A stretch of DNA of 64,000 bases from Pseudofabraea citricarpa. Taxonomy: Eukaryota > Ascomycota > Leotiomycetes > Helotiales > Dermateaceae. Shown here one piece after another: positions 10,845 to 22,432 of the stretch. Position numbers and translations under genes: made by a program. Each line of letters starts with the position of its first letter. Positions within the stretch are counted from its first letter, which is position 1. The DNA lies in the NCBI GenBank assembly GCA_029641185.1, contig JAPWGK010000017.1:62001-126000 (forward strand), read 5' to 3'. Below the pieces are notes generated by a model. That model had not been told where the DNA came from, searched no databases, and saw only the letters and a program-made list of their open reading frames with translations.

Positions 10845-13800
10845 AGGCATCTGTTATGCAGATCTGCGAGTATGAATCCAAATATTAGACCAGCCCGTAG
10901 CATTCGCTCTTTGGGCGTTTATTTTCAAGCAATATCTCGATCTTTAACGATGTCGTCGAGGTTTGGATAAGTTAGAGTAGTTTGATAGATTTTGGGGGAA
11001 AGGCTGCTAGTTCCTAAGATGGCGTTTTAGGTCGAAGGTCAATTCGTGGTGAAGATCTGTCGAACGTTAGCGTATGCTAGCCTGGGTAATTGGTGTTCAT
11101 AAGCAAGCTACTCGCAACCATAATAAAACCAAAGGCAGCATTAGAATGTCCCCGAGGATCTTGATATTGACCAAGGATTACTTAACCCAAGGCAGTGAGG
11201 TTAGAGTTGAAGACAAGATGCAGAATGGTGTACTATGTTATCTAAAGTCTGTAGGAAAACTCAGCTTACCTAGTGTTGCATTATTATTCGGCTTCTTGGT
11301 TTCTCATTGATAGTGCTTGATTATGGCCAATGGCTGTTGATAGGATTTAATTGTACTCGGTGGTATCAGCCGCACGCGCAGGTTTGGATATCGTGGGGTT
11401 GTATTGATAGACTACAACGAGATGGGTCGTATAAGGAAATTGTGATTGTATGAAAGGTCCAGTACCAGCGAGTGAACCTATAGTTGATAGAAGTCAGAAA
11501 TGAACGATCGAGATAGATGGCGGTGTTAGATCTTACCTCCATGATTTCACGGTAGATTAAGCACATGTTCCTTTTGAAGTCTTTCGAGATCGTAGCTCTA
11601 GACGGAAGCATGCTAATAGCAGTCCTTCAGTGATATTCATGCAATGACATGAGATTTTACTTGGAGCATTCCAACCGTTTTGAAGATCATCCGAATTTGA
11701 GTGGTGAGATGACGATGGTAGTCTCTAGTTAAAAGACTATGTGTGAAGAGTATTTATTGTTAAGACTGATCTCATTGTCTTGCTCTGTATCTCGGGTTCT
11801 GCGAATTCAGCTACTGCCAACCAGGACGCGTTCAAACCATATCGCGAGCCCAAGTAGCCTGGGATGAATGTTACCAGAACAGAAATCATGACTTGCTCCT
11901 TCGAATGGCATCTTCTTACTTGGTCCAGTAGAATTATATCCGAGACTTTTCTGTTGTTGTCGCGGAAGGTCGGTATCCACGGCTGGCGATACACATCGAG
12001 ATTCCAACTGTTCAAACGTTGAATGAGACCCGAGCTGATTGTGGCTTGGATGCAGCAATCTCGCAAAGAGTATTTGTTGACGTCCACCTAGTATCTACTA
12101 CCTCTTTAGTTCCTTTCAGAAAAGGATGTTGCCGCCGAACCACGTTCCTGATTTCTGCAGGATGGCAAATGAGGTTTTCTCGCGGGCCGTGTAATACCAA
12201 AGCACTGGAACACAAGGATTGAAAGTGAAAGAGACAAGGTTGTCGTAACAGCTTCCCTGAACACGCTTGGAACTTGGTTCTAGTATGAATGGAACCATAG
12301 ACAGGCATATAATTGCCTTGCGTATAGGTGTACGACTTATTTTCGCTAGCCAATTGAGTATGGTAGTGTCATACTATAACAACAAAGAACCAGTTCAATC
12401 CATCTCATCCCCGCTTTTCAGTAATTCAAATACTGTGCCACAGGTGCTTGTGGTACCTAAGAACGTAGTTAAAGCTTAATCTAATTTGTCTGGAAAGTTT
12501 AAAACTCCAGTATTGCATGGAACATTAGTGTTTACTCTATCCATATGAGTAGCGAGGCTTCTTCATTGATTTGAAAGTTGCGAATTAGCGCTACTTTCTC
12601 TACAAACTCCATATACTTTGATTGACTAAAATGTGTAAAATTAGATGTCTTTCAGGACGCCAATCCAGGCGATGGATGCGTTCGGGGATCGCTTAGTGTA
12701 GAAATTGTACTGTTCCTACCGACATCGTCCCAAGGCTTTTAACCCTGCACTTACTATTCAGGTAGACCTAGTGATTCTGAAAACATCCCTCCTTACATCG
12801 GTATACCCGCATGCATCTCTAATACTTGAGGGGTTGCCCGAACGTCACCAACAACTCTCGCTTAATTTCTGGGTTGCCGAAGTTCAGGGCAATGGCAAAG
12901 GGGGAGCCATGAAATGCTTCTGCTGCGCCCCCAGTAGAAAATTGAAAGAAAAAAAGAAACCATATCATATCCCTATCGGGTTCTCGCCGTAGTAATGCAA
13001 TTGGCTTATCAACAATCTGTTACTCCTTCGACCTATTCGTGGCCTGGGGTTGGTCGGCGGAAATTGAAGGTCAGCATCAACGCGTCTTCCCCCCTTGGTT
13101 GCTGTTGTAAGTGGGCCCTTGAAGCTTCCATCTGATGTCTAACAAGAGCTTTGCAGATAAAATATTGGAGCTGGTGGACATTTATGCAACATCATGTGAC
13201 CGAGTTGTGAAACGAGTGGCTTGTATAGTTACCAGAATAAGCGAGCAAAGCCACTTTCACAAAAGCTTACGTCGGCTTGGCCTTGGCAATGCGCGTCCTT
13301 TGGGCAAAGGGGCAAGAATAGCAAGAACAGCAAGTTGCTCAAGAGACTCTTGTCATCGTCCACCCATCTAGACCAGCGAGTCAATCACCCAGGGCAATAA
13401 GCGGTCCACTCAAGAGACTCCATTAGCAATCTCTGCCATCCATCTCTCCACGCTCATGCCTTCGTGCCTGCATTGCGCGTCCAAGGCGCCAAAGTGCCGT
13501 TCCGGGAGCGGCCATCAGCGCACGAGTCGTCTGTGTTGAGCATTGAAGAGACTGAAATGTACTGAGCAACGGACCATACACAGCCCTTGCTTTGTTGGTG
13601 CTCGGTCTTCATTGGCTCCAGCTGCGGAGGGTGCCTCTCTGCCCTCTTCAAAATAGCAGCAATGGTTTGAAGGTCAACCCTTGAAGGCATTAGCTCCTAC
13701 AGCCACCTTCGTCTGCCGGGAGAGGCTTCGAATTGAGGCTCAGTGGAGAAGTGGAGATGGGGGAATGCTCCGGGACATTTGTGCCCAATAGAAGAGCCCT

Positions 13801-14070
13801 CGTTTCGAAACATGCATGTCCACATAGACGGTGATGACGAAAATCCTCCTTGCCCAAGGCACTGTCCGGGGTTCATCCGTTGTTGAGATGATGAGTTACG
13901 AATAGGTCGAGATCAAGTTGATCAATGAGTACTTATTGACATGAATCTCTCACCAGAAACTTTCTCTCACCACCCTCACCTTCACTCTTCTCTACTTCCC
14001 TTACTTGTTTTTCCTTCAGCTTTCATTTTCAGTCTATCTTTTGTCTTTCATCCATCAGACTTTAGCAATC
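10845..14070. other. 3.2 kb gene-poor interval
   Basis: Several minus-strand open stretches overlap between 11737 and 12353 in different frames, without recognisable motifs or clean splice joins. They may be a very old relic or chance. 12.7-13.9 kb shows nothing convincing. The last 130 bases carry a CT-rich leader (CTCACCACCCTCACC...CTTTCATCCATCAG) typical of a highly expressed fungal secreted-protein gene. Confidence 0.45.
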
Positions 14071-15345
14071 ATGGTTTATTTCCCAAAAGTCGCTGCTGCC
14101 GTTGCAGCTGTTTGCCTTGCTGGCTCCACCGTTGCTCATCCAGGCGAGCACCACGACCACGCTTCTATCAAGCGTGAGGTCAAGATCCGCGACCAAATTG
14201 CCGCCGCCGGCAAGCGTTCCCTCGATGCATGCTCTGGTTCATTGAAGGCTCGTGAGCTTAACGAGCGATCCGTAGCTCGTCGTGCCGAGAGAGCCCGCAG
14301 TCTACGCGAGAAGCGTGGCATTTCTACCAGTAAGCCCTAATACAGCCAATAACTTTTGATACTCTGCTAATCTTCAACAGAGCCAAAGAAGCTTCGTCGT
14401 GATCTTGCCACTTTAGAGGTCTACGAAGCTATTGACCACAACTCTACAGCCCTTGGCTACACAACCGCAACCCCAGAGTCAACTATCTTCAGCGCAAACA
14501 CTAGCTGTATTCTTGCCCCAGAAAACACTGGTGGACCATACTACGTCACTGGAGAGTACATCAGACAAGATGTTACTGAAGGTCAAGCCGGTGTCCCTCT
14601 TTTCCTCGAAGTCCAATATGTCGATATCACCACATGTGAGCCTATTGAGAATGTCTACGTCGATGTCTGGAACTGCAACGCTACTGGAGTTTACTCTGGC
14701 GTTGAGTCTGGACAAGCCGGTCTCAACACTACTTGGCTTCGAGGAATCCAGGCCACCGATTCCGAGGGAGTAGTTTCATTCGATACCATCTTCCCTGGTC
14801 ACTATGATGGTCGCGCCACCCACACTCACTTGTTGACACATGAGAATGTCACTGTCCTCGAGAACGGTACCATCACTGGTGGTTCCGTTCCCCACATCGG
14901 GCAACTCTTCTTCAACGAGGTTCTTCGCACTGCAGTTGAGGAGACCTACCCATACAACACCAACACCCAAGCCGTCACCACCAACGCTGATGACATGTGG
15001 TCCATTGTTGGTGCTGGTACTACATACGATCCTTTCCCAGAGTTCCTCTACCTTGGTGATGATGTCACTGATGGACTCATGGCCTGGATTCAAGTTGGTC
15101 TCAACTCCAGTGCTGATCAAAGCTCCAGCTCTTACTATGGTGTTGCCGCTGTTTACCAAGCTGATGGAGGACACTCCACTGGCACCACCATTGGAGGAGG
15201 TGGAGATGGTGGAGACTTCAACGGAACTGCTCCAACCAACGGAACCGCACCAAGCGGAGCTGTACCATCAGGTACCGCCGTCGCCGTTGCAGATGTTTCT
15301 TCTTCCTCGGCTTCTGCTTCAGCTACTGCCGATACTTGTAATTAA
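14071..15345 (+). CDS. Secreted intradiol ring-cleavage dioxygenase-like protein
   Basis: Two exons (14071-14329, 14381-15345; donor GTAAGC, branch GCTAAT, acceptor CAACAG) encode 407 residues. A signal peptide (about 1-20, ending near Ala-His-Pro) is followed by a His-rich start, an Arg/Lys-rich pro-region, and the dioxygenase core. Iron-ligand positions of the intradiol family are visible: a Tyr of Gly-Pro-Tyr-Tyr (138-141), then Tyr227, His233 and His235 in Gly-His-Tyr-x-Gly-Arg-x-x-His-x-His. Family members cleave catechol-type rings between the hydroxyls using Fe(III). Secreted fungal versions are linked by inference to plant phenolic turnover. The C-terminus is a Gly/Asn/Thr/Ser-rich tail with no GPI-type hydrophobic end. 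Codon use is strongly biased (GCC, ACC, CTT/CTC, AAC), which suggests high expression. Confidence 0.92.
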
Positions 15346-16338
15346 GTACTCTGCCGCTTGCTCTTCTAGCTTTGTCATTCCTGGGGCTTGTCTTGGTGCT
15401 CTTACTGTAATGGTAGCGACTAGCTCTTGTTCTGGATTGGAAACCTCGTTCATGTAAATATAAGAAAAGTCATAGATATCCTTAGCGTCATTCAAAATAC
15501 CACACTCGTTTTTCATTTCAAACCTTAAACACCCTTTCTTTCCCTCTCAATTTAGTGAAGTTGCTGAGAAAATTTAATTGTGAATTCATAATCTGCTAAA
15601 TATTATAAAAAAGCCTGGTTTGTTGACGAATGGAGCCCCATTTTACTTTTGAAATAGGGCTTCACTTGCGTAACCAACTACCACGACTTTACAGAATAGC
15701 TTTTACTCCTAATTCAGTTTCCTGAGTTGGTCGATGAAATAGCTTTAACCCGCGCCTAGATAATAAAAAAAAAAGGAGTAGCTCGGGAGGTTAATGATAT
15801 CTGCACTTGGAATGGCAGCGTTTTGTCATCTTTAAGCCCCCTATTTCAATAGAGCCTGATGCTAACAATACGTTTTTGAAGTTTATTTTGTCGATGGCTC
15901 CACAATAATACCTCTGCGATCATAACATCTCAGCATTAGTCAAGTGCAATAAATTGAGAGTGGTAGGAAATGCCCCTTATTCTACTGCCTCGCTTAAATT
16001 ACACCGGATTCCAATTCCAAACAAAGTTCATCCCTTCGTATCTGTGAACCTTCTACAGAGTCGATGTTATCCCTCAAACACGCAAGATTAGATCTCGTAC
16101 GTCTCATCTTCAAAGAACAAATTGACCAGTTCGCTATCTCCTTTAGAATTTGCTCCAACTTGGTTAAACATCGGTCGAGCTTTAATGATGTGTCCGGGCG
16201 TGATTTAGCTTTAGTTTTTGGCTGTTTGGCTGCCTCGTCCTGTGCACCTGGTTCTTACGTAGACAGTTTTCTTTTCTTTGAGACCAATAATGGCTTCCCA
16301 TGTTGACTGACGGGCGATATTCCTCTGGCCGCGATTCC
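15346..16338. other. Intergenic
   Basis: The 3' UTR of the dioxygenase gene is probably at the left. A short A-run lies near 15765-15775. The plus-strand open stretch 16064-16306 has no motif. I see no gene. Confidence 0.5.
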
Positions 16339-17245
16339 TCATTTTTCGGCGCGCGCTTGCTTAACTGCTTTTTCGATTTCTTCTGCGATTCTTCTCTTTA
16401 TATCTTCTTCGTCTTTGGCTTTCTTCTTCTCTTCGGCTACTTGATCTTTCTCTGCCTTCTTGGCTTCTAGTTCTTCTGCTTTTTCTTTTCAAGTCATCAA
16501 CTATTACTTCAAGATCAATTGTAAGCCACTGTAGACTCCGGCTAATAGCATTGAAACATGGACACATAAATTTGCATGGTACCTGAGCTCTTCTGCTGTC
16601 TTTGACATGTTGCCATGACTCAGACGGAAAAACTCGTATTCGATATTTTCTAGAGGTCGTTTAGGCAACCTGAAGATTTTCTCGGCCTCTGCCTCATATA
16701 CGGCTTCGTCCTCAAAGATATTTATAGGCACAGAGGCATAAACCCGGAGCCCATGTTCCTACAATACTTCCACTTCACTCTCTGAGCCGAGCCAATGGCC
16801 AGTTGATAAATGGGTAACCCAATCAGAGAATTCGCCAAGGCTCCTGGAGTCCTGCATCTCTCATACATAGAAGAGATATCTGGGAAGTCTTCGTCTGTGC
16901 TTGGTTTCTTCAAGAAATCGCAGTTTGGATGCAAATTTAAAATACCAATTTCTGCTAGGCCGTTGTCATCGCCGTAGATAGAGCGATAGATTCCATTGCA
17001 GACCCCTTTGGAAGAACACGGCTTTGAGCATTTCTTCCTTCATTAAGCGAGCTCTCTTTTCAACATGATTTGCTTCCCACGTATCATAGACGGCGTCTCT
17101 TTTTTTGGGATAATCCTCTTGCAGCTTTCTCTTTAACTCTCTTGGCTGTTTCATGTTCCACGTGGATGTTGTTGTCTCTCACTCGACTCAGGAAATCAGG
17201 CGGTACATAATCCAGCTGTTCATAATTATTGAACCTGTAGCTCAT
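16339..17245 (-). pseudogene. Multiply frameshifted gene of unknown family with coiled-coil end
   Basis: Coding-like peptide can be followed along the minus strand only by changing frame about five times (near 17110, 16990, 16770, 16555 and 16480). A plausible start is the ATG at 17245 (Met-Ser-Tyr-Arg-Phe-Asn-Asn-Tyr-Glu). The middle contains a stretch ending Ile-Tyr-Gly-Asp-Asp-Asn-Gly-Leu-Ala-Glu, then Pro-Ile-Asn-Ile-Phe-Glu-Asp-Glu-Ala. The last 48 codons, ending at a TGA at 16341-16339, are a Lys/Glu/Ala heptad-like coiled coil. The breaks do not coincide with good donors and acceptors, so decay is more likely than introns. I do not recognise the family. A conserved intact homolog elsewhere would confirm the reading frames. 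Confidence 0.45.
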
Positions 17246-17424
17246 GATTTTGGGAACAGAGAAGTTGTGACTATCGTTAGCTATTCTGTGATCAGTATTA
17301 TGTAATATTATCTGTCCATTATCACTCAATGGCAGGTTTAGAATCGCACTTACAATTGTGAATGTGTCACAATAATGACATCTCGACGTCCCGTAGCGCT
17401 CTCTGCTTGTCTGCTTCCCTGCTT

Positions 17425-17861
17425 TCACCATTTCAGAAAATATTCGATTTCATTTTCGCCATTCTTGAAACCATTCAAAACTGGGTAAGATTGTGCAGTG
17501 CTGTTCTCTCGTTTCGTATAGTCCGAGGTGATACTCCTATGTCTACCATAAAGAGCGGGCATCATATATAGCTCTGCTTTGTTTTGTATGAGTGATGCAA
17601 AGGCAGTCTCTGCTGTTTCTAGTACCCGGCCAAAATGTGAAGTAATGATATGAGTGATATCTGTCGTGCGAAAATGATCAAACAGAGTCTCAGCCAGCTT
17701 TGGGCACTGTCTCTTTCCTTCGGTGGTGAGAAACTAGTTTTTGGCAGCCTAAAGGTTTCCATTAGCTAAACACGTATGAATCAACTGACTGACTAAAACT
17801 ATACCGTTGCATGTCGAACTACATGTAAGATCACAAGTGGCTCCTCAGAAAGACTAGCCAT
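17425..17861 (-). pseudogene. Histidine-phosphatase (phosphoglycerate mutase-like) relic
   Basis: The minus strand from the ATG at 17861 encodes an opening that ends in Val-Val-Arg-His-Ala, the catalytic Arg-His start of the histidine phosphatase superfamily. After an intron-like gap (donor GTATAG) it continues as Leu-Thr-x-Glu-Gly-Lys-Arg-Gln-Cys and Thr-His-Ile-Ile-Thr-Ser-His-x-Gly-Arg-Val-x-x-Thr-Ala, matching the family's second and third conserved blocks. With the acceptor at 17750-17749, a TAG at 17736-17734 interrupts it; using that TAG itself as acceptor avoids the stop but deletes the usual spacer. The frame ends at a TGA (17427-17425) without the later catalytic Glu and His blocks. 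About 125 codons remain of a family usually near 250, so this is a fragment. Confidence 0.55.
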
Positions 17862-19176
17862 GTTTTGATACTTTCACATCAAGCCAGTCAGAACAAGCAG
17901 ACGAAGAAAACCTGAGAGTAATTTCTAAAAGCGAATGGATGGAATGTTGAGCGTTGGAGTCTGAGAGCAAAAGTGTAAGTATGACATTAAATAGGTAGGT
18001 AGACATCACAGATGTAGAGCAGTACCAAGTTGGTTCTACTCGTCACCTGTCGCACTATCTATACCAAAAAGTGCCGAAGCACACTTCATTTGTCCTTTGT
18101 GTTGAGTACAAGAAGTCGAGAGAATACCAGCACTGATAAATTGATGATTTTTCTTGATTAATCTCGTATTATCTGAACAGCGGACTCAGATAGAAACCTA
18201 CAATATATTGGTCAACAGAATCCATTTACCCATTCTGAAATACTCGCTTACTTAAATAGGAACATGGCGAAATGGTCTACTAAGATTAAATCTTTAGGAG
18301 GCCACCTTGGGCTTGTAATACTTAGGTACCCACAAGTAAAACAGCAGGTTACTGTATTGGCCTAATATAATACCTCAAAATTTGTCAAAGTATTTATAGC
18401 CTAGCTAGCGACTCAAGATGTAGGGATACAAGTATATAATATGAAAAGATATATGCTGGATATTAGGAGAATGGTCCTTTGCCACAGAGCTAACGAGAAC
18501 TAAGAATATCCACAAAGATGAGATCTTGCCCAAAACGTATGGGTAGCTGCTGGTATGTATATGCAAGATCTGCGAAGAAGAAAATAAAAAGAAAAGAAGC
18601 ATTACTCGGAGCAACCTTTATCATCTTTTACACACTGAATCTCCAATCAATTATGTAAGTTCTCATTCCGGGCGGATTCCACAATTACATAAAGCACTTA
18701 TGTATTCATTGCATAACAAGATGGGATGAGTTTTGCCAATGCTCGCTAACGTCACTCATCCCAAAGTCATTAATGCCATTAATGCAACAACAAAAATGTT
18801 TCATCGTGGTTTTTCGGCTCCAGGAAATGAAGACGCGACGTGCAACATTTGTGGTCAGACGTTTCTTATCAAAGTTGGCGCAATGACCCACATCACGTGT
18901 ATCCAATTCGAATGCTGTACAAGTAGCTCTATCAAGAACTCAGAAATACTGGGTAGAAGAAGAGTACCGCCTGCAGAACAATCCCGGAGAACAGTCTTTG
19001 CTTGTATATAGTAATTATCTCTCCCCTATACCCCACTTGCATACGTAAGCACACCAATCGCTAGACTTCTGCTTCGTCATTATTGGTTTTAGGCCAAAAT
19101 TGAAAAGAAAGTTACATTCTGTGTTCTGTCATAAATTCATCTGTCGTTTTGGTGATGTTCTATTTCATCATTCCTC
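17862..19176. other. AT-rich gene-poor interval
   Basis: Many TATATA-like words and stops in all frames occur around 18.2-18.7 kb. A 92-codon plus-strand stretch at 18733-19011 has a Cys-x-x-Cys pair but no recognisable domain. No gene is supported. Confidence 0.5.
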
Positions 19177-20026
19177 TCAAAAAACCTCTCCTGCTGCCTT
19201 TCTGATAACATCTACCACTTTGTCTGGAGCCGACACACTCATCCCATGGCCAGCACTACAAGCAAAATCATTTACCTTACTTCCACTTTCAGTTTGAAGT
19301 TTCTGCAGCAACTTCTTTTGAAACCACAAAGGCAATACTTTATCGTTCTCGCAAAGGAGATAAGTAACTGGAATATGTTTCCATGCCTCGTAAGTCGCCT
19401 CGCCAGTGAAGCACAGTGCTGAATGTTTTGCCATTTTCTCGACCCAAGAGGTTGCCTCTTCTAAAGGTAAGTCGGAGAAAATTGCGATTGCACTTGGTTT
19501 GGTATCAAGAAGCATAAATTCGCCCTGCTCATGGCATTAGCGAATGGAGTAGTCAATTGGAGAGTTTACTTGCATCCATGATAACATAGTCACCCATCAA
19601 GTCCTGCAGCATTCCCATCAAAGACTCACCCTCAGAGGGTACAAGAGCGGTGAGATAGACCAAGCCTATAACACCACCTTTCTCTCGCTCAAATTTTCCA
19701 AGCCCCTTGCAACCTTCTGCAGCTGGAAATCCTCCATAAGAATGAGCAGCAAGAATGATCTCTTTCCCTTGGTTTGCAAGTGAAGTCAGGATAGATCTGA
19801 TGTATTCGGCATCGTCCTCCATTGTAGCTGCCGTGATAACCCCACTCTCTGTCTTACGCTCGGACGTGTCATTGCGGAACGGGACGATGGACGGAAGCGA
19901 GGCAAAAATAACCTCATAGTTGTGCGAGGAAAGGAGTGAGATTACGGAGGCATAAAGAGGCTCTCCTGAAAACGAGCCAGGAACGATGACAATCGTTGGT
20001 CTATTAACTGCGATTGTAACTGCCAT
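19177..20026 (-). CDS. Alpha/beta hydrolase
   Basis: Two exons on the minus strand, 20026-19574 and 19524-19177, encode 266 residues. The only join that keeps the frame uses a GC-AG intron: the exon ends Met-Asp and is followed by GCAAGT, then branch GCTAAT and acceptor GAGCAG. The nearby GT of the same sequence gives a stop after a few codons. The fold signatures are complete: oxyanion-hole Pro-Gly-Ser near residue 17, nucleophile Ser96 in Ala-His-Ser-Tyr-Gly-Gly, acid Asp212 in Glu-Asn-Asp-Lys, and His244 in Ala-Gly-His-Gly. No signal peptide is seen, so it is probably cytosolic. Members act as small esterases or lactonases, and the substrate is not predictable. The ATG at 20026 is the first in-frame ATG; the frame upstream opens only on TTG. 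Confidence 0.82.
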
Positions 20027-22432
20027 TGTCAGTTTGGTGTAATACAAGAAGATTGGGAGGAAGAATTTAGTGCCAGGATTGTTCGTACATGCGGACAAAG
20101 CAAATAGATCACCCGGCGGGTTCGAGACTTATATAGGTTTATTGCTGCCCTCTTATTCGAAGTTGAGCAAACAAACTTTGCAAGTGTGAGGGCGGGGAAG
20201 TCATCCGGCGTTATCGTGGAAATCTCGCTGCATGCTGGTTGAACTCTTGTGCTACCCGTGGGCTAACACCTGCAGCAAGTATCTAAGCGAGCTGGGCGGC
20301 AGGGAGCATTGAAGAGGATCAAGTATACACACCGAGTAGAGCGTTTCCGGGTAATCGGTGGCGAGAAACAGGTTGCAGCATCAATCGGTCTTGTGATCTG
20401 AAAGCAAACAGACTTGGAGAACATTTGTACGGCACTTGGCCCATGTACACGAGTCAAAATTTAACCACCAAAACCAAGAACAAAACAGTTTCAGAGAGAG
20501 AAAATTAAATGTGAGCTCTCAAGCATTAATGAAATCTTTTAGACTTCTGCCTCTTTTGGGACCTTGTTCCGAAGCTTAAGTAGGTGTGGTCCGTGAATTT
20601 AAACTTTCTAATCATTCTAAGCCATTATTCACCTGTCTTGCGGATACCCTCCCGCTACCTGCTAAAAATTGTTTCGGCGCAGACGACGAAAGAGAACTTC
20701 AAGCGATGGTGAGGATGAGAGGACAAATTAAGAGATGAAATCCATCTACTGGGGAAAGTCGAAGAGAGATCGAATATTGCGCAATCCTTCTAGAAACAGT
20801 GCGGAGGGTTCGTGCACGTCAACCATATCGGCGATCTTCTACCGTACATCCTCGCGTACAAACGAATAACACGCATGAACTCGTGCTTCTATTGTAACCA
20901 CAAAACCCTAGAACCCGGTTTTGCTACAGCACTGGAATTTAACATAATTCTACTGTACCTTTCAATTTCAATCAAGTAGGGGGGGTTTGTCTCGTGGTGA
21001 ATTGGGTAGCAATCGTCCATATTTAAACTTAATTATGGTTGTTTGATAAGCCCAACAAAAAATGGCCTCATGGAAAAGACGACCCGGCTCCCCGGGATAA
21101 GTTAGTACTAACTTTAAAGATTTCGTCTTCCGTCTCTATTTGTCATTCATGACACACTCATCGACTCACTTAAGCGACGACGTTTCTACAACGTTACTTG
21201 CTGCAGCCTGCAAGGTAAGGATCGAAGTATCGAAGGAATTTCCTCTTTCGCAAAGCCGATTTTATGTGCCTAGGTAGATAAATGATATGGCGGAGGCAAG
21301 CTAACGGTCTGCCGACCTGAGAACCTGCCCTCTAATAATTGCAAGAAATCAGTTTTTAAAACCACTACATGGCCCGTGATTTTCTGCAGCACTCAAACTA
21401 GCTGGAGATATGGCTACTTCCTGAACACGAAGAGGATATATATCAACTTTCGTAGCCAAGAAGGAAAAACTCTAAAGTCTATCCTGTCTGGAGGAGAAAT
21501 TCATCTAAATTCCGAGAAAATGGAAGAAGTACGCAGCAGCAAAGAAATTTTGCATGTATTATTTGTGTTTTGAGCACTGATAGGGGTTTAATGTAGAAAC
21601 TTCCAAGGAAATTCGCAAGGAGGTTGTAATATGTCATGTGACATTGGCATTTTCCTTACTGTTGCAAAAAGTAAACCCAATTATCGCGCGTCAAATTAGC
21701 AGGGTTATTCGAACTAAAATATGGCTCAGTTTTCACACTATTTGGGTAGATATTGGATTATATGATTGATATCAGGGTTGTATGTCGCCAATGTTCTGAC
21801 TCCTGTCACGTGTAGCTAATATCAAACTTTCTGCGTCGACGAACTTGGTCCCAAAGCTTTCACAAGCGTTGTAGATCAGCCATTTCGGATCTTGGTTCTT
21901 CCAGGAACTGTTCAACCGTTTGGCGCTTTAATCTACGAACCGTAAGATCTTCGGGGCTTAAGCAGCCTCTAAATAAAGTGCAGTAAAGATCCTCGCGTAA
22001 CTTAAGACTACTTGACGCCACGACGTCAAGGTCAGGACTTCTTGAGCTTGGTGTCTAGACTTTTACATCATTTGCTTGCCAAACAAAGCGTATTGCACCA
22101 CATCACGCCTTTCCCTTCCAATCACAGAACTGCGACCTTATTGATTTAGTGACCATAGATAACCTAAGTGCCGGCGATATCACTGGAGGTCAAGGAGCCG
22201 CTATCAAAACATACGAGCTGCTTGGGACGATCGACATCATATTTTTTCTTGGGTTACAGTTGTGGATAATAACACGGCTCTTAATTCGCCATCAATACAG
22301 CGTCATAGAAGCCATTGGTTCACACTGATGTGTATGATATCTATATCAGGGCGGAAGTCTCTCGTTTGAATACACGAATCAATATTTCAGCCCTTCTCGA
22401 TTTTCAGATAACTTATCTATCCTAAATTCATC
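20027..22432. other. 2.4 kb intergenic region between divergent genes
   Basis: No open frame above about 65 codons and no recognisable element. It must hold the promoters of the alpha/beta hydrolase and the Ferritin_2 gene. A G-run (about 20980-20986) and AT-rich stretches near 21.4-21.7 kb are the only compositional features noticed. Confidence 0.5.

Noticed and set aside
11737..12353. Overlapping minus-strand frames that could be an old gene
   Set aside because: No recognisable motif, frames disagree, and no splice sites join them. A relic remains possible but unsupported.
18733..19011. 92-codon frame with a Cys-x-x-Cys pair, possible zinc finger
   Set aside because: It opens on TTG, and no second metal pair with proper spacing or surrounding finger pattern was found.
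19525..19574. Apparent frameshift between the two halves of the alpha/beta hydrolase
   Set aside because: Resolved by a GC-AG intron that keeps phase 0, so the gene was not called a pseudogene.
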